Below, in pieces: positions 33,131 to 46,900 of a stretch of DNA of 64,000 nt. Source of the DNA: Lophium mytilinum (Eukaryota > Ascomycota > Dothideomycetes > Mytilinidiales > Mytilinidiaceae); contig MU004183.1 of NCBI GenBank assembly GCA_010093605.1, forward strand, positions 2,425,114-2,489,113, given 5' to 3'. The notes under the pieces were generated by a model. The model was not told the origin of the DNA. It did no database searches and was given only the letters and a program-made list of their open reading frames with translations. A program made the translations under genes and the position numbers. Each line of letters opens with the position of its first letter. The first letter of the stretch is position 1.

Positions 33131-34411
33131 TCAGACGGAGTTCAAGAAATCTCTCGTCATCTCCTCCCTAGAGAAACGCCATTAGTGTCTTTTACACCAA
33201 TTGGAGAAGCGCACATATGCACTCAGACAGCTTACCTCGTCACCTTAACTCTCGTATAATACTTAGGAAGGCTGTCCCCGAACTTGACGAAACTCTCTTG
33301 ATCAGTGAATCTCAGATCAAACCAAAGTGTGGGGGGGTAAGAGAAGGGTCTAGAGAGTCGAAGGCTGCGCGATTCAGCACACTCACGTGTACTGAAGGAA
33401 TTGTGAAGACTAATCTGACCAACGACTGTGAGAGTACTGGAAATGATGCGTCGAATGTCATAGCGGCATGCCTTATCGTTGAAGATCATAGTCAGGTCTG
33501 AATTATTGAGATGTACTCCGTTGGTAGCGAAGTAATTTAGTTGATACTCAGACTGTGCTCCGCGTTCTGGTGGATCCTGATGCGTCGCTACCGTGCCTGG
33601 GGAACTCTTGACAGCGTCGTCTTCTTCGTGATATCTGGCACTTGAGAGAGTAGTCGGAAACCTATCTCTCTCAACCTTGCTCTTGTTGAAATTGCTAAGC
33701 AGTAGCGCTATGAACTGCGTGGCGTCATCCATCTTGCAGAGCTCCTGTAACGCTTCGAACGTCTCTGTGGTTTGGCAAGTGAAGTTCTTAGCATCGTTCC
33801 AACCCACGGAAACCATGACGAGAAGATAATTGAAGAGCTTGGAGTCCGGTGCCGTGTTCTGACATACGTATAGGATGTCATCAGCGCGAATTTTGTATAG
33901 GTGCGTCGACGCTGAGCGATTGTTGACATGTCTTGGTGCATGATTCACGCCGATCTGGTCCATGGCATAGTTCTTGAAACCTACGACACCCAACTTGTCC
34001 CCTAGAACCCAAGCCCGAATGTTGGTCCTTGGCTTGTGTATGCCTAATTTCGAGCCACCCTCGGTCGTCTCGGCTGGGAGATCCTCCAGAGGCTCGGGAG
34101 TGAAGTAATAACCTTTGGAGAACAGCCATTGGATGAATAGCTCGAAGATCTCGGGCTCATCTTCGGGAAGGCTGATCAGCCTCTCTTGCGCTTCCTTGAA
34201 GGCACCTTTGCATGCTGCACGAAAAAATGCCGAGGTCTGGCACAATAGGTCTTCAGGCAGATACCAGCGTCGGGTGTGAGGATCTCTGCCGACCCGAACC
34301 TCCACCGTGGGTGAAGTGAGGCTAGAGAGCAAAGAGTCAGCTAGAGACTGCGAATAGATAGCGTTCGACTTACATGTCCGCAGAGAATACGGGCCGCACA
34401 GAAGCCGACAT
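33131..34411 (-). CDS. BTB/POZ domain protein (386 aa, three exons)
   Basis: The model is complement(33131..33167, 33236..34321, 34374..34411). The short first exon (MSASVRPVFSADI) is joined by a 52-nt intron. The terminal exon is inferred from a perfect GAG|GTAAGC donor, a CTAAT branch site and CTCTAG acceptor; without it the protein ends at 33232. Residues about 13-110 form a BTB/POZ domain: a beta strand TVEVRVG, then LCQTSAFFRAACKGAFKEAQE, LPEDEPEIFELFIQWLFSKGYY. The next 60 residues (WVLGDKLGVVGFKNYAM) look like a partial BACK-type extension. The C-terminal half is unrecognised. BTB domains dimerise, and many serve as Cullin-3 adaptors. No catalytic motif is present. It is clearly related to the BTB gene at 50421-51273. 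Confidence 0.75.
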
Positions 34412-35528
34412 AGTAGCGGTGGATCAAGTTTTCGTTGCGGATGACGCGTCGTGAGCTGGCTAAAAGCTAATTCAATGTAGATATGTTTACTCTGTACGCC
34501 AGTCAGTGTCTATGAGCGAAGGAACTTCGTGATGAACTAACGTTGGGAATGCGCCTCGCGCAGCGGCCGTCAGTTGGGATGGTGAGAATCTGGGTGGTGC
34601 AGGGGGTTGGCCGTGTCGACAAATTCCTCGGAGTTCACAACCTACGGCCTCATCTCTACGTGGATGAGCCGAAGGCGTGGGTGGATGTTGAAGGAGAGGG
34701 GTGAGGTGTAGTTGAGATAGTCGGGGACGGAAAAAGGTTTCGCCAAGGCCGGCTTCCAAAAAGAGACGTCACGAAGGAAGGTGGCCGACGAGAGAACGTA
34801 CATCTCACACATCACAAATCACTACAAAGAAAGATCATCGCAAAAAGCAGCATCCATAGGTATCCTACAATATATGCAGCCGTCCGACCGGCAAAACCGC
34901 AAAAAATATGATACACACATGGAGAAGTAGAAAGAACCTGGATTGTCCGTGGCCTCCCCGCTACCCACAAACGCCATGCTTTTTATCTCGGAGAAATCAG
35001 GAGAAAAAGTCTTTAGAAGGACCCACAGGAGAACAAGACCGTTCACCCTAGGTTCCGCATCCCATCCCATTCCTTCCATCGACACCTTCTTGCCCACTAA
35101 GCCCACCCGACATATATCACTCGTCCTCCAAAACTGGCTATCCACGGCAAATGGGGGACGAGAAGGTGATGCAGAAAGAAAAGGACATTCAAAAGGTAGA
35201 GTAAAGAAGGGCAGACAAGAGAGTTAAAGGGTTGGTAAGAGGGAAGCAATGAACAACCGAAGAAGCCCAATGGAAGATATGTAATCCGACTCCGACTTCA
35301 AAGTATTCGCCTTCAAATCCGTCCCATGCAATGAATTCCCAGAATACCGTTAGACCCCCCACGCACGTAAATGCATTGAAGAAAGTGAACCAGACATTAC
35401 TAGGTGATTGCTTGATGCATTTGGAAAAATGCTTAAGCAGAGTTTTAGAGGAAATGGTCGAGTCGTAGTTTAGAAGTTGAGATATTCAAATGACCGCTGG
35501 TGGTGCGAGACATTTCAGAACGCCAACC
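34412..35528. other. Intergenic region, nothing recognised
   Basis: This is the BTB gene promoter (about 34.4-34.8 kb) and the 3' flank of not1. Short frames on both strands are without protein character. Confidence 0.4.
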
Positions 35529-38500
35529 CTATAGTCCGACATGAGGGCTATGTTGAGCGTGCGAGAAGAGCGCATGGAACAACCTCCGGACCTGGGACTT
35601 CCTTTAGCCGGAGAGTCGTAACAAGGAGGAAAGAATTCCACTGACCTCAGGCGCTGACTCGATGAATGGCAAGGTCCAGAATGAGTATTCACCATTCTTG
35701 AGGATTTCCAAGAGTGTGATGATGAGACCCCATGGATGTGGGCGATGGACTAAGAGCCTCTCCAAAAGCACCCTCGTAATGGTTTCTTGCACATCCAGCG
35801 TCTGCTGATCGGGAGGGCCAGTGGATTCAAAAAGATGAAGAACCGCATAGCTGAAGAAGTGGGTGTGGCTATTGGGCCATCTAAGCTGGTTGGCCATGGC
35901 GCTGATGAAGTGGAATCGAGCCTCAGGTTGGAGTTCTCTCGCCAAGTTCTCGAGTAACTTGGTAGAAGACGAGGCTTTATTGAAAGCTGGTCCTTTGGAG
36001 CCCTGTGCCTCTAGTGCTGCTGATCCGATGTACAGGACCATAGCTTGGATAAGGACGGAATTTGCGGTGGTCCGCATCAGCTCAAACCCGTTGTCTTTCG
36101 GCTCGAGATAGGACGTAGCCTGGCATATCATCTTGATGTCTTCTGCGCTTTGATCCGTGGTCCGGAGGAGGTTGTCCAGGGTATCCTTGATTCCAGCTCG
36201 GCGAATAGGGTCTTCAATATCACCCCGGATGATCGGGGGTTGTCGAATCTCTTCCAGGCGATCCACCTTGAGATTGGCCGTGAAAGGATCGGGCATTTCG
36301 AGAATCGTAGAAGGGTAGGCACTGATGATGAGGTTTCGAAGCTGGGTGCAGTGCATCGGGATGCTATTGCAAAGCTTGAAATGGTTCTCGGCAAGGAACT
36401 CTGGGTAATCATGATGAATGACCAAGAGGACTCTGAGGACCCCGCGATAGAAGCTCTGTGCTGCGCTAGCAGTACCAATGGGCCTCACTTTCTCGCCGGT
36501 GTATCTGAGGAGAGCTTCCATGAGCTGTGTATAGGTATCCCAGCGTCGTTCCTTAGAGTGTAGGTCTTGATGGTCCTCGTCAAGAAGGGCCGGGATGAAG
36601 ATCCGATGTGCGACCAAGCCGAGCCATGAAAACGCAAAGTTTTCGAAGTATTGCGGCTGAAGCGCCAGGAACGCTCTACCTAAAACCAGGAAAATATCGG
36701 TTTTGAAGCCAGAGAGTTCGTCCTCGTTGGCTGCGATGTGCAGTTCCGAAAGAAGCGTTGAGAACAGGCGGAAGAACACCTTGGAGTTGAAACGCTCACC
36801 GCGGGAGCGGTGATGGTCGCAAAGGATCAACACCACTATGCACAAGATGGCGTCGAGATATCTGGCCTTGCTCTCCTTTACCGCACCATCTTCTTCACCT
36901 TGATATATGACCAGTGACACGATCAGTCTACCCAATGCATCCACATTGATGTAAGCGGTGTCCAAGTTTCCGTAGTTGTCTGCTTCGCGCTCGAACGACT
37001 CTATGGAAGCCTCAACGCAGACGCGGATCAAAGAAGCCGTCTCTGATGGTGTATCAAGGACCTTCCGCTCGTGCAGTTGGTAGATGAAAGCCGCAATGGA
37101 CTTCTTTGGAGTGTCCGGATACTGCAAGCCCACCCATTCGTCAAAGGTGTATCGGAGTTGGTCGTTTCGGCTTCGGCTTGGGGTCGGAGGCGTGGGTAGA
37201 GCTGCATCGCTCGACCGCATTTGTAGCTTTTCGACGATCTGGTTCCCTGTCACGAACCCAGGATCTTCTGACAGCCATTGCATGAGAGCATCGATGGACA
37301 AAGCGAACTCGGCCCGAAGCGCGCCAGGCTGCTCGTTCAGCAGAATCTCATCTACGAGATCGGAGAGGAGCTCTGCTGCCGGTACGCTCCGTCTCTGAAT
37401 CGCTTTGGCAATGGTAATGTTGACGCGATGCAAATCCATAAGGTCAACATTGATCAGGGATACAATGACTCCGGAGTTGAAGATGCGGTCGTCATCAATC
37501 GTGGTCAGCCACATGATCACTTGCCTTGAGGTTGTCACAGACGACCGGCAGAGTTGGGCTAGTAGATGGGTCATCACTTCCGTCTCTAGACGCTTCGCAG
37601 GCTCGGAGAACAGATGCAAGGTGACTTTCATGGCGATATTCATGGCAACCATGTCCTTGTTCCCCGCATTCAAGATAGTGTCCATCAGTTCACGGAAGAT
37701 GTTAAGAGTCGGTGCCGTCGGTGACAAATCGTCCGAGTGTTCTTCGGGTGCCTCGGTGACAGCCTGGTGAAGGTCCGCGACGAGTTCGTCTGCGCGCTGG
37801 CTGCTATCAGGTCCTGACTGCTCCATGTAGCCGTTCAAGTGTTGTTGAGCGGGTGGGGCATGGGTAGAAGGAAGAGCCTGCATACGGGGCTGCTGCTGTT
37901 GAAGTGCTTGACGCGGTACAGCAGGGGCCTCAGCCGGCGTTGCCAGGTTGGGAACAGCAAACTGGTCTTGCAAAACGTCAGGCATTTGTCGTCCACTATC
38001 TTGTGAGACATTGTTGGCATGCGGCAATGCTCGCGGTTGGCGACCAAACTCTTCGTAGATGGCCAGCTGCTCCCGGTTGAGACCACCAGAAGTCTGCTTA
38101 TACGGATCCGGAATATAAAAGGCCCATTGACTGATGGAGGTGTCCTTGCTTCCGAAAGGTTCATTTGTTCGAGAGTTGCGATACGCGCGACGGTTTATCG
38201 CTTGATCTTCAATCTGCATGTCGATCTCAGGCAAAGACTGGTTCTCCGCTGCCTGTTCAACAACACTGCAGACCGTATCGAGATTATCGTTGACGAACAT
38301 CAGGACATGTCCTTCAGGAAGAGCGTGTTCAGGAAGATCCCGAGCCATCACTCGAATGTTGTTCATGATGCTCATACGCAGCGGTTCCTTGCAAGTCACA
38401 AGCGCCAAGGCACCTGACAGTGACTTTACCACGGTATGAGCGGAGTCGCGAAGCTTGTTCTCGTCTGGTTCCATGGCGAAGTCCTTGGCGATCAGCTGTG

Positions 38501-41500
38501 ACGTGGAGATAGCCGCAATGGTAACAGATCGTTCCACAACCGGTGCAATGATCTCTTGAATCGCTTGATGCACTGCAGAATGAAATATCTTCTTAAGGGA
38601 TGCCTGGGCAGCAGCACCGCCAGTGATGGGCGGATATGTCAACCGAGTACTGAAATCTGGCAGAGAGGCTGTGATTGCTCCAGGTGAGAAGCGCTCGTTT
38701 TGGCCACGAGTCCGGCTCAAGCCCATGATAGCAAGCTCGCCGAAGGCTTCCATGCCATCGGGTACCATTGCTCCTAGATATTCGTCGTCTTGCGCAGGTC
38801 TGGAACGGATGCAGTCAGAAGGGGTCACCTTGTTGTAGTCCAGATCCAAGCCTTTGCACAAAACCTCAATCTCGAACTTTTGATTGAGTTTGAGATCCGC
38901 GTGCTTGTACAGTTCGAGGAGGATGCGGACAATTTCCATAGTCCAAGGATTAGGTGGCTTGAAGACGGTAGACTTGGCGGCCTGGATCAAGACCTTGCAG
39001 GTGAATGGGATTACCAGCAAAAGGCGGTCTGTGTCATAGCCTTCGATAAGCAGGTCTTTGAACGAAATGTTCCTGAACTTGATCGGCTTATCGCGGGCAA
39101 TGGTCAAAGAGCCAAGCCATCCAGCAAGATTCTTTAAATGAGTCCGTTCTGTGGAGGAGCCAATGGTAGACTCCGAATTCAGCATCCGAATGACGGAGTG
39201 GTAAGTTTCTCTGAGAACCTCCGCCCACAGTGTCTTGTCGTTGAACAAATCCAGCATATCCAGATACAGCTGCTGGAAGTTTGGCTGCATCTTCGCTCGC
39301 TCTTCTACGAGATACCCGGCAAACCATTGATGGTGTTTCTCTTCGAGAGCTCCCATAAGGTCTTTGATCTTGTCCCTTAGATTGCGTTCCGACACGTTGT
39401 TCAAGACAAAGAGTACCTTGTCCTGGACCTCCTCGTCAGGCTCTTCGAAGTGATCTTTCTCAATTGGAGGATCGACATGCAAGCATGTAAAGTGTGGAAT
39501 CGCAGGCTCGGCCTGGACGAGGTCGTCCACATTGGTACCATTGCTCATGTTGACGCCATTTTGTGTCTCGCCGTTGACAGCAGCAATCTCGTGCCCAACA
39601 ACCTGTTCCACTTTCGCGAAAGCCTCAGTTCCACGAAGATGAGGGACATTGAGAAGCTCTTCACAGTAATGTGGCCACTCCGGAAGTTTGCTCTGGAAGT
39701 GCAGTAGGGCCTGGAGGCCGAACTTATACATGGAGTCTTCTGGGCCGTACTCCTGGATGGCTTCCAGAACCATCTTTAGCGCGACTTGAAGGGCGATCCT
39801 CGAGAGTAAATCGAAGTTGATGATGCCACCGAAAAGAACTGCGGTGGTTGCCAAGGCCTCTAGAGGGTATTCGCCGAAGCAGTTGTACTCGTCGAACAGG
39901 CCATGGATCATGCAAGCAAAGAGGTCCTGCTCAGATGGGTCTTCGGAACTCTTGTAGCGGCGAAGAACTTCGATGATGTCGCTTACACTACTTTCGCCGC
40001 TGTACATATTCTTGTAGTGCTCCTGCATTTTCTTATCGGCCTCTTCTGGCAAACCGTTGTCAGGCAAGCCGTTGCTGCCTTTGCCGTTGGCGTCTGTTAT
40101 CTCATCAAACCCTTCTCCGTAATTGATGATGCGAGGATACGCCTGAATGCACGACCTCTGCAGGGTTAGAAGATCTCTCTCTGATGTCAAATCGGTGTCT
40201 CCGCTTTCCGCGATAATCCCGAGAAGAGAGTACACGGTTCTAACGGTTAATGACGGACTCGTCGTCATAGCTTCGCGTTGTGACTGCAACTCATACTCTG
40301 TCTTGGATACAAGGAAACGGCTTAGAACGCCGCGAAACAGAGGTCCCAGCCGGTCATATGCTTTCTGCGCCCATGGCTCAATGTCCCACAGGCCTTGCGA
40401 GTGAGCTTGAGCGATTAGGTCGAGACTCAAATCGTTGCTGGCATCTATCAGAGGCTCTAGCCATCCGTAGGCTTTGGCATGGTCCATTACGACCAGAAGT
40501 GTCATCGGGTCCTGATTGTAGGCCTCGATGAACTTTGATACTAGCCAGGTCGTGTCTTGTTGCCATAAGCCGTATAGGACGAAGTCGTAGTGGTCGAGTT
40601 TCTTCAGCAGGAACGGATAATAGAGTTGCTTCATGGCCTGTTCTTGGAGAGCGCCCCACGGCTTTGGGGTAGCAGCGGCAGCAACCAAAAAGATGTCTGT
40701 CTTAGCGTTGATAACCAATTCGGGTATGCCGAGAGCTTGCGCCGTGCTGTACCATTCCTGAGATCGGAAGATCATGCTAAAGAGTGTGCTCGTTGCGTCG
40801 AGAGAAACCAGTGGATGTTTGGCAGCTTGCTCAGCGTGAGCTTTTACGTCATTCGAGGCGCTTTCGAACAGCTCGTTCGTGAATGCTTTTCGTAGTCGAG
40901 GGATCTTGGTGGCATCTACCTCGTCCGGGGTGCATGAGAGGAACGCAACAATGAATGACAACTGGGCGAGTTCGGAGTTCCAAGATCCTCCCCACAACAG
41001 CTGTAGGTCGAAGTTGTCCGTTTCGATTGCCAAGGGATACAGAGCTTCGTAAAGAGCCAGGAACTGTGCCTTAGTGACACGGAGTCCATCTCTATCGAAA
41101 GCATGCACGACATCTTGCCAGTCGAGCTGTTGTCCAGCGCGGTGCTGCCGCAGAGCGGCAACGAAATTGCTAGCATTGTAGGCTTGGCCGCTGTGGGAAA
41201 CGACTTGGGAAATCACCATGAAGAGCAGGGCGCATGCGACCTGCTGGTAGCTGATATTTCGAGTTTCCACGGATTCTAGCAATGCTTTGCTCGACTCCAC
41301 TGTTGCCGTCGCTTGGGGTCCTGCACGCTGCAGGGTATGAACCAAAGGATTTTGTTTGGCATCGGTGAGCTCTACAAGGTGCAATGCGGCACCAACGTCT
41401 GCTGGTAATGGCAGGCCAACGGATTGGTATCTGTATGTCACAGCAATCGATAGCGACTGTCTCTGCTCCTCGGTCCAGTCGCGTGGGGGATCTTGGATGA

Positions 41501-42637
41501 GGCGGTCGAGGATCGCGACAAGGATATCAGAGGGCAACTCATCTTGAGCTTCGATAACTGGGCGGGCGACTGTTTGCATAAAATCGGTGTAGTTGTTGGC
41601 AAGGATCGCATCGGCTGGATGAAATTAGTGTACTGAAAATGCCGTCCCAGGACTAGACTCACCTTTTGTTCGGAGGTCCGATTTTTGAGCGGATTTGAAC
41701 GCAAGTGCGAGCATTGTTTTTTCGACGGGATCTAATCTGAAGTGCGCCATAAACGTGGAGAGATCGAAGTCGCGAAAGATCTCGCCCTCGGATGTATCGA
41801 TGGATTCCGCGATTTTGGACGCCTGGTGAGGATCCTCCCTAATCTTTTCCACTTCGGAGAGAAGCAAGGAATAGCTTCCAGAGTTCTCTGAGCTCCTGGC
41901 ACCGGGAAATATCTGCCCGGCACTACCCTGCAGCAAGCGCCGGAAAGATTTGGTGTAGACCTCCATTCCGTGAGAGTTCATCAACTGGGGTAAGGTTAGA
42001 TATGAGATTGCACATGCGAATGATGGGCAGGCGCGACGTGACTGACCTCGCGAATCTGATCCGCCTGCTTCTCCCACCTGGCCTTATCTTTGTCCTCCTT
42101 GATGGACTGCAGTTGGGTCAGGCTTAGGAAGACCTGCGCAATGACGATCTTGGCCAATGACTGGCCAGACTGGGCGGAATTGGAGTTGATGGAAGTGCTA
42201 GGTGAGCCCACGGCACTAGATTGTGAGAGTGAAGGTGAGGCCCGAGCAAGTTTGGCTCCTCCGCCGCTGCTCGGCGTACCTCCACCACCCTTCGACGCGG
42301 TAGACAAGGCGGCGGCGGAGGAAGCCAGCTGAGATGATGCCGAGGAAGCTATGGTTCTGGTGCGGGCGGAAGACAGCAGCTGGTTGGCCGGCGGCTGCTG
42401 TCCCGCTTGCGAGGGCGAAAATGGGAAGGAGGTTGAGGATGTGGAGGATGCGCGGCTTGCACCTTGTCGGGAGGAGGGCGGTGGCAACGAAGGAAAGCCA
42501 GCGGTGGGCGGAGAGAAGCCAGCGCGTGACGGGCTGCCGGGCGAGGGGGTATGGCGTTGAGAGGAGGTGAAAGCGGTTGAAATGGGTGTTAAGCGGCGGT
42601 TCTGGTGCTGACTTGAGCCCCACGGAAGTTGGCTCAT
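35529..42637 (-). CDS. not1: CCR4-NOT complex scaffold subunit Not1 (2314 aa, four exons)
   Basis: The model is complement(35529..35591, 35646..41614, 41663..41984, 42047..42637), in frame throughout. Not1 is the scaffold of the CCR4-NOT deadenylase, which shortens mRNA poly(A) tails and represses translation. Residues 1-150 are Ser/Pro-rich and disordered. HEAT-like helices fill about 150-950. A MIF4G-type Caf1-binding domain lies at about 1015-1245 (EVQDKVLFVLNNVSERN onward). The DUF3819/CN9BD region is near 1315-1400 (HQAIQEIIAPVVERSVTIAA). A Gln/Pro/Ala linker follows at about 1500-1600. The C-terminal Not1 superfamily domain that docks Not2/Not5 is at about 1850-2310 (FAFSWLGLVAHRIFIPALL). 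The last 20 codons lie on a separate mini-exon that completes the usual PEVRRLFHALF end. Length fits fungal Not1. Upstream are only intergenic sequences. Confidence 0.95.
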
Positions 42638-43949
42638 CTAGACCAGCGTTTCCATCGAGGCGCTTCAAGGCGGGAAAGGGCAATGGGGAGAGTGAGATGG
42701 GGGGTGGGGGTTGAGGATGGTCGACAGATGGAGAAGGAAGACAACGCGCTGTGGATGAGGTTCGGCCCTCTGCGGCAAGTTCCGTGAGCCGTGTCCAAAA
42801 GAGGGCAGCAGCAATGCGACAACCACTCCTGCGGTTTTACAGCAAGGTGAAACACTGAAGCGCAGTCGTTTTCATAGGTATTGGATCCATTTCATGCGAC
42901 AGCCTCGACCGCCTGACTACTACACTTCGGGTTTGAACGCATGCTGGCACAGGAGATGCCAGCTGTTTGAACCACGTGACCCAGGCCATCAGCCTCAAAT
43001 GGAGGACTCTCCTAATATCACAAACCATGTTATATGAACTGTAATCATTGGCCATTTCTCCGGTGTTCCAGATGCCATAGTAAAGGCTTTGGAGATTGCG
43101 AACCCTCATACGTACATGCAAGGCCGCAGCTGTTGATTGCCCACGACAAAGCCTGCAACATGTACACAAAGGGATCTGATTCATATTCTCAAGGGGAATC
43201 TCCAAGCTCTACGTACGATGGAATCGAACTCGACATCGAGTTGCGCTGAGCATTGGTGAAACAGTGTGCAAGTATTTGACCGACCCTTTCTCATCCTATT
43301 GGTCGAGAGACGCGCCATACACGCCTCTATGCACTGATACTAAGCTATCTGAAGAAAGCAAAAGTGAGACACGGGATGGCATCGTGTGGAGTGCGCCCCT
43401 ATAGCATAAAGTTGCGGTGTGGCTGACAGTACCGCAAGTCCTGATACAGGCTCACATATGAATCTGAGATGTCCATCTGCAAACGTTTGACACGGTCTGA
43501 TGTGCTCATGAAAAGTCCAGCCTCGACATAGCAAGTGAAATTGAACTACGGAAGAAGACTTATTGCGATTTAGGCAATTCTTCGGTACTCAGAAAATAAC
43601 TCCGGGACTTGAAATAGAGGTTGAATCGACGGGACCTGACAGCTGCTGCTAACCGCTGTGGGAAAAGGTGTGGGGAGCACGCGGCTGTGATGCGATTGGT
43701 GGGGCTATATGGTTGTCGTGGTGAAAAAGTGCCAAGGATTGTTTACTCGGGACATCCATCTTGAATCCCTGCCCTGCCTCCGCAGCTTCATGCCACGCTC
43801 TTCCGCAACCCATACCGTCTCTCATATTCCAATATCTCCGGCACATCCTTAAAGGCGCCTTGGGTCCAAGGCCTCCCGAAGTCCTATACAGGCAATTTAA
43901 TCCCACTCGCTCAAAGTATCTGCGTCGAACGACGTAAACAACAGGCGCG
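42638..43949. promoter_or_regulatory. Divergent intergenic region between not1 and the F-BAR gene
   Basis: This 1.3-kb stretch must hold both promoters. Frames present here have no family resemblance. I see no TATA box that I would assign and no RNA gene. Confidence 0.4.
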
Positions 43950-46900
43950 ATGCCTGGCACTTCCGTCTCAGAGCCGCCCTCAGTGTCTCTATCCTGTACG
44001 CAGAACTGTTACACCTTGATCAATCGACATTCTAACTCGTGCCAGTTGCCAACAATTTCTGGGGCAAGGATGACGCTGGCGTCAGTCCACTGCTGGAGCG
44101 ACTTCACAACGCAAAAGTCACCGGCGACGAACTGAAGTCTTTTTATACCAGTACATGACCCCGCTCGCATGATCGACTACATCACACTGACACACGAGTA
44201 GCTCGCGCCGCCATTGAAGATGAATACTCTCGGAAGCTTCTCAATCTCTCCCGAAAGCCCCTCGGCTCCTCCGAAGCCGGCACCCTCCGCATGTCCCTCG
44301 ATATTGTTCGAGGCGAGGTCGAATCTATGGGCAAGTCCCACCAAAATATTGCGGGCCAAATGAAGAGCGAATTAGAAGAGCCACTGGCTGCATTCGCTGG
44401 TGGAATGAAGGAGCGTAGAAAGATTGTACAGTCTGGCATTGAAAAACTGCTAAAGACCAAGACACAACAAACGATGACAGTCAACAAGGCGCGTGACCGG
44501 TACGAACAGGACTGTCTGAAGATTAAAGGTTTTCTCGCACAGGCGCACATGGTCATGGGTCAGGAGGAACGGAAGAACAAGGCGAAGTTAGAGAAGACTC
44601 AGATCCAGCTTTCCAGTACCAGCAGCGACTACGAAGCCGCTGTCAAAGTACTAGAGGAAACTACAGGCCGGTGGAATCGAGATTGGAAGGCCGGTTGTGA
44701 CGTGAGTAGACCCGCCTGTGGCTCAGTGCGATATTGATACTGACAATCGGGTAGAAATTCCAAGATCTCGAGGAAGAGCGCATAGACTTCATGAAAGCCA
44801 GTCTATGGACTTTTGCGAATATCGCGTCAACTGTCTGTGTCAGCGATGATGCCGTAAGTCTCACACACACCATCTAGCCAGTAAGTTATAGTCCTAATTG
44901 ATAATCTAGTCATGCGAGAGGATTCGCTTGTCACTCGAAGATTGCGATGTCGAAAAAGATATCATGGGCTTCATCAAAGATGCGGGAACTGGCCAAGAGA
45001 TACCTGATCCGCCTAAATTCATCAACTTTTGCAGGGGCGATGTCAACGACAATGCGTCGGAGACTTCGGATGACGGTAATTACTCCGTGGCCCAATTCCA
45101 GCGCACCATGAATCCAGCATTCCGGAGCTCTTCACCTCAACCATCCGTCTTTGAATCTCACCACGATCCAAGCAACCCACTCGCCAAAGAGTTGGGCCTG
45201 AAAGAGCCCCAGGTGGTCCCAGATACCGAACCACTAAAGCCGCAACAACCGCAGCGGCCGCAGCAGCCGCAGCAGCCTCAAAATCCCCCGTCATCGCGAG
45301 GAATCCAACCAGACCCTCGATTGATCCAGGCGCAACAACAGGCACGCCAGCAGTACCAGCAGAGCCAGTATGAAGATGTTCCAAAGGTGTCTCACAACGA
45401 GTTCCCAATGGACGGGATGACGCAGTTCTGTCGGCCAGGCGCTCCCTCCGAACGAGGCAATCCTAGCCCCGTACGACCCTCGAGCAGAGATTCGCACAGT
45501 GATTATTCGGGTGGCTCAAACTTCTCCAACATCGACCTTCCCAGTGGTTCGAACTCCCCAGGAAAACCTATGGCTCCCATTGCGCAGCCGCTAGATGATA
45601 GGCAGATCCAGAAGAAGAAGAGCGGGTTCTTCCAAGGTCATAGTCCGTTCCGTAGGAGGAGCAAACATGAGAAGGAGCCGCCCCAGGCAGCCGTCACCAC
45701 TCCTAGCAGCCGTAACACTTGGGCGCCACCGTCCAGGAGAAGCAACAACGAAAACATCAGTCCCACCCGTCAACAAGGCTATGGCCAAGGTGCGCGTGGG
45801 ATCCTAGGAGGAGAAGGACGGTCGGCAAGCCCAGAGCCAGTCGACCCTCGCGCAAACTTTCAGCTGAACATTGGGAACAATGTGTTTGATGTTGCATCTC
45901 CCGACAAGCGTAAGCAAAAGCAACAGGTTCAGAGTGATGAGCCGGAAGAGCTTGACCCTATCGCCCAGGCCCTGGCAGAGCTGAAGGGCGTCACAAAGCA
46001 AACATCCGTTCGCATGTCAGCAGATCGATACCACGGTCTTTCCACGCCCGCACCTCCGGCAACGCCAGGAAACGCCAACACGCCAGTCGGAGGAATCCTT
46101 ACTCCACTCGCCAATGGCGCAGTGAACGCAGCAAAGCGCGGCACGCCTCCACCGTCCTACGAACAGCCACCCATGTCTCGTCTTGGAGCACCACAGCCTG
46201 CCCACACGGCCCGCCAGATGCAGCAAACAACTCAGAGATACCTTGACCAAAAGACAAGCATGTTCAACACAGGGGCAACCCAACGTAACTCAGGCTCCAA
46301 TCAGAATCCGAGTTCTCGTCCGACTACGCGCGGCGTTGCAGGACAAAGCCAAGAAGTCGTTCGAGCTCCTTCTCCCGGCCCTCCGCGCGCAACTAGCCCT
46401 CGTCCAGGGCTCTATCAAACACCATCTGCGCAAGCACCCCAGACCTTCCGTGCTCCGTCGCCTAATCCGTATGCTGCGTCGAATGCGGGTGGCCGGCCTC
46501 GTGCACAGTCTTCCAGCCCCATTAAGCAGTACAACCGCGACTCATACACTCGTGGCGGCTCACCAGGCCAAGCGCCCATTCCCCGCGCCGTGTCTCCCAA
46601 TCCTTCTTACGGCGGGGGTCGTCAAGTTCCCGCGTCGCGCGACTCTTACAGCCATGGCGGCTCCCCAGCCCAGGCTCCAATCCCTCGCGCCGTCTCTCCC
46701 AATCCTTCTTACGGCGGTGGTCGTCAAGTTCCCGTACCGCGCAACTCTTACACCCGTAATGACTCGCCAGCCCAAGCTCCCGTTCCTCGCGCCGTCTCTC
46801 CTAATCCTGCTGCGTACAGCAGTAGTCGTCAAGGTCCCGCTTCCCGTCCCGCTTCCCGCGCGGTGAGCCCAGCACCACAGTTCCGTCAGTCATATGACCG

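Noticed and set aside
43649-43960. 103-codon minus-strand frame before the F-BAR gene
   Set aside because: It overlaps the F-BAR start and lies in shared promoter DNA, with no protein-like features.
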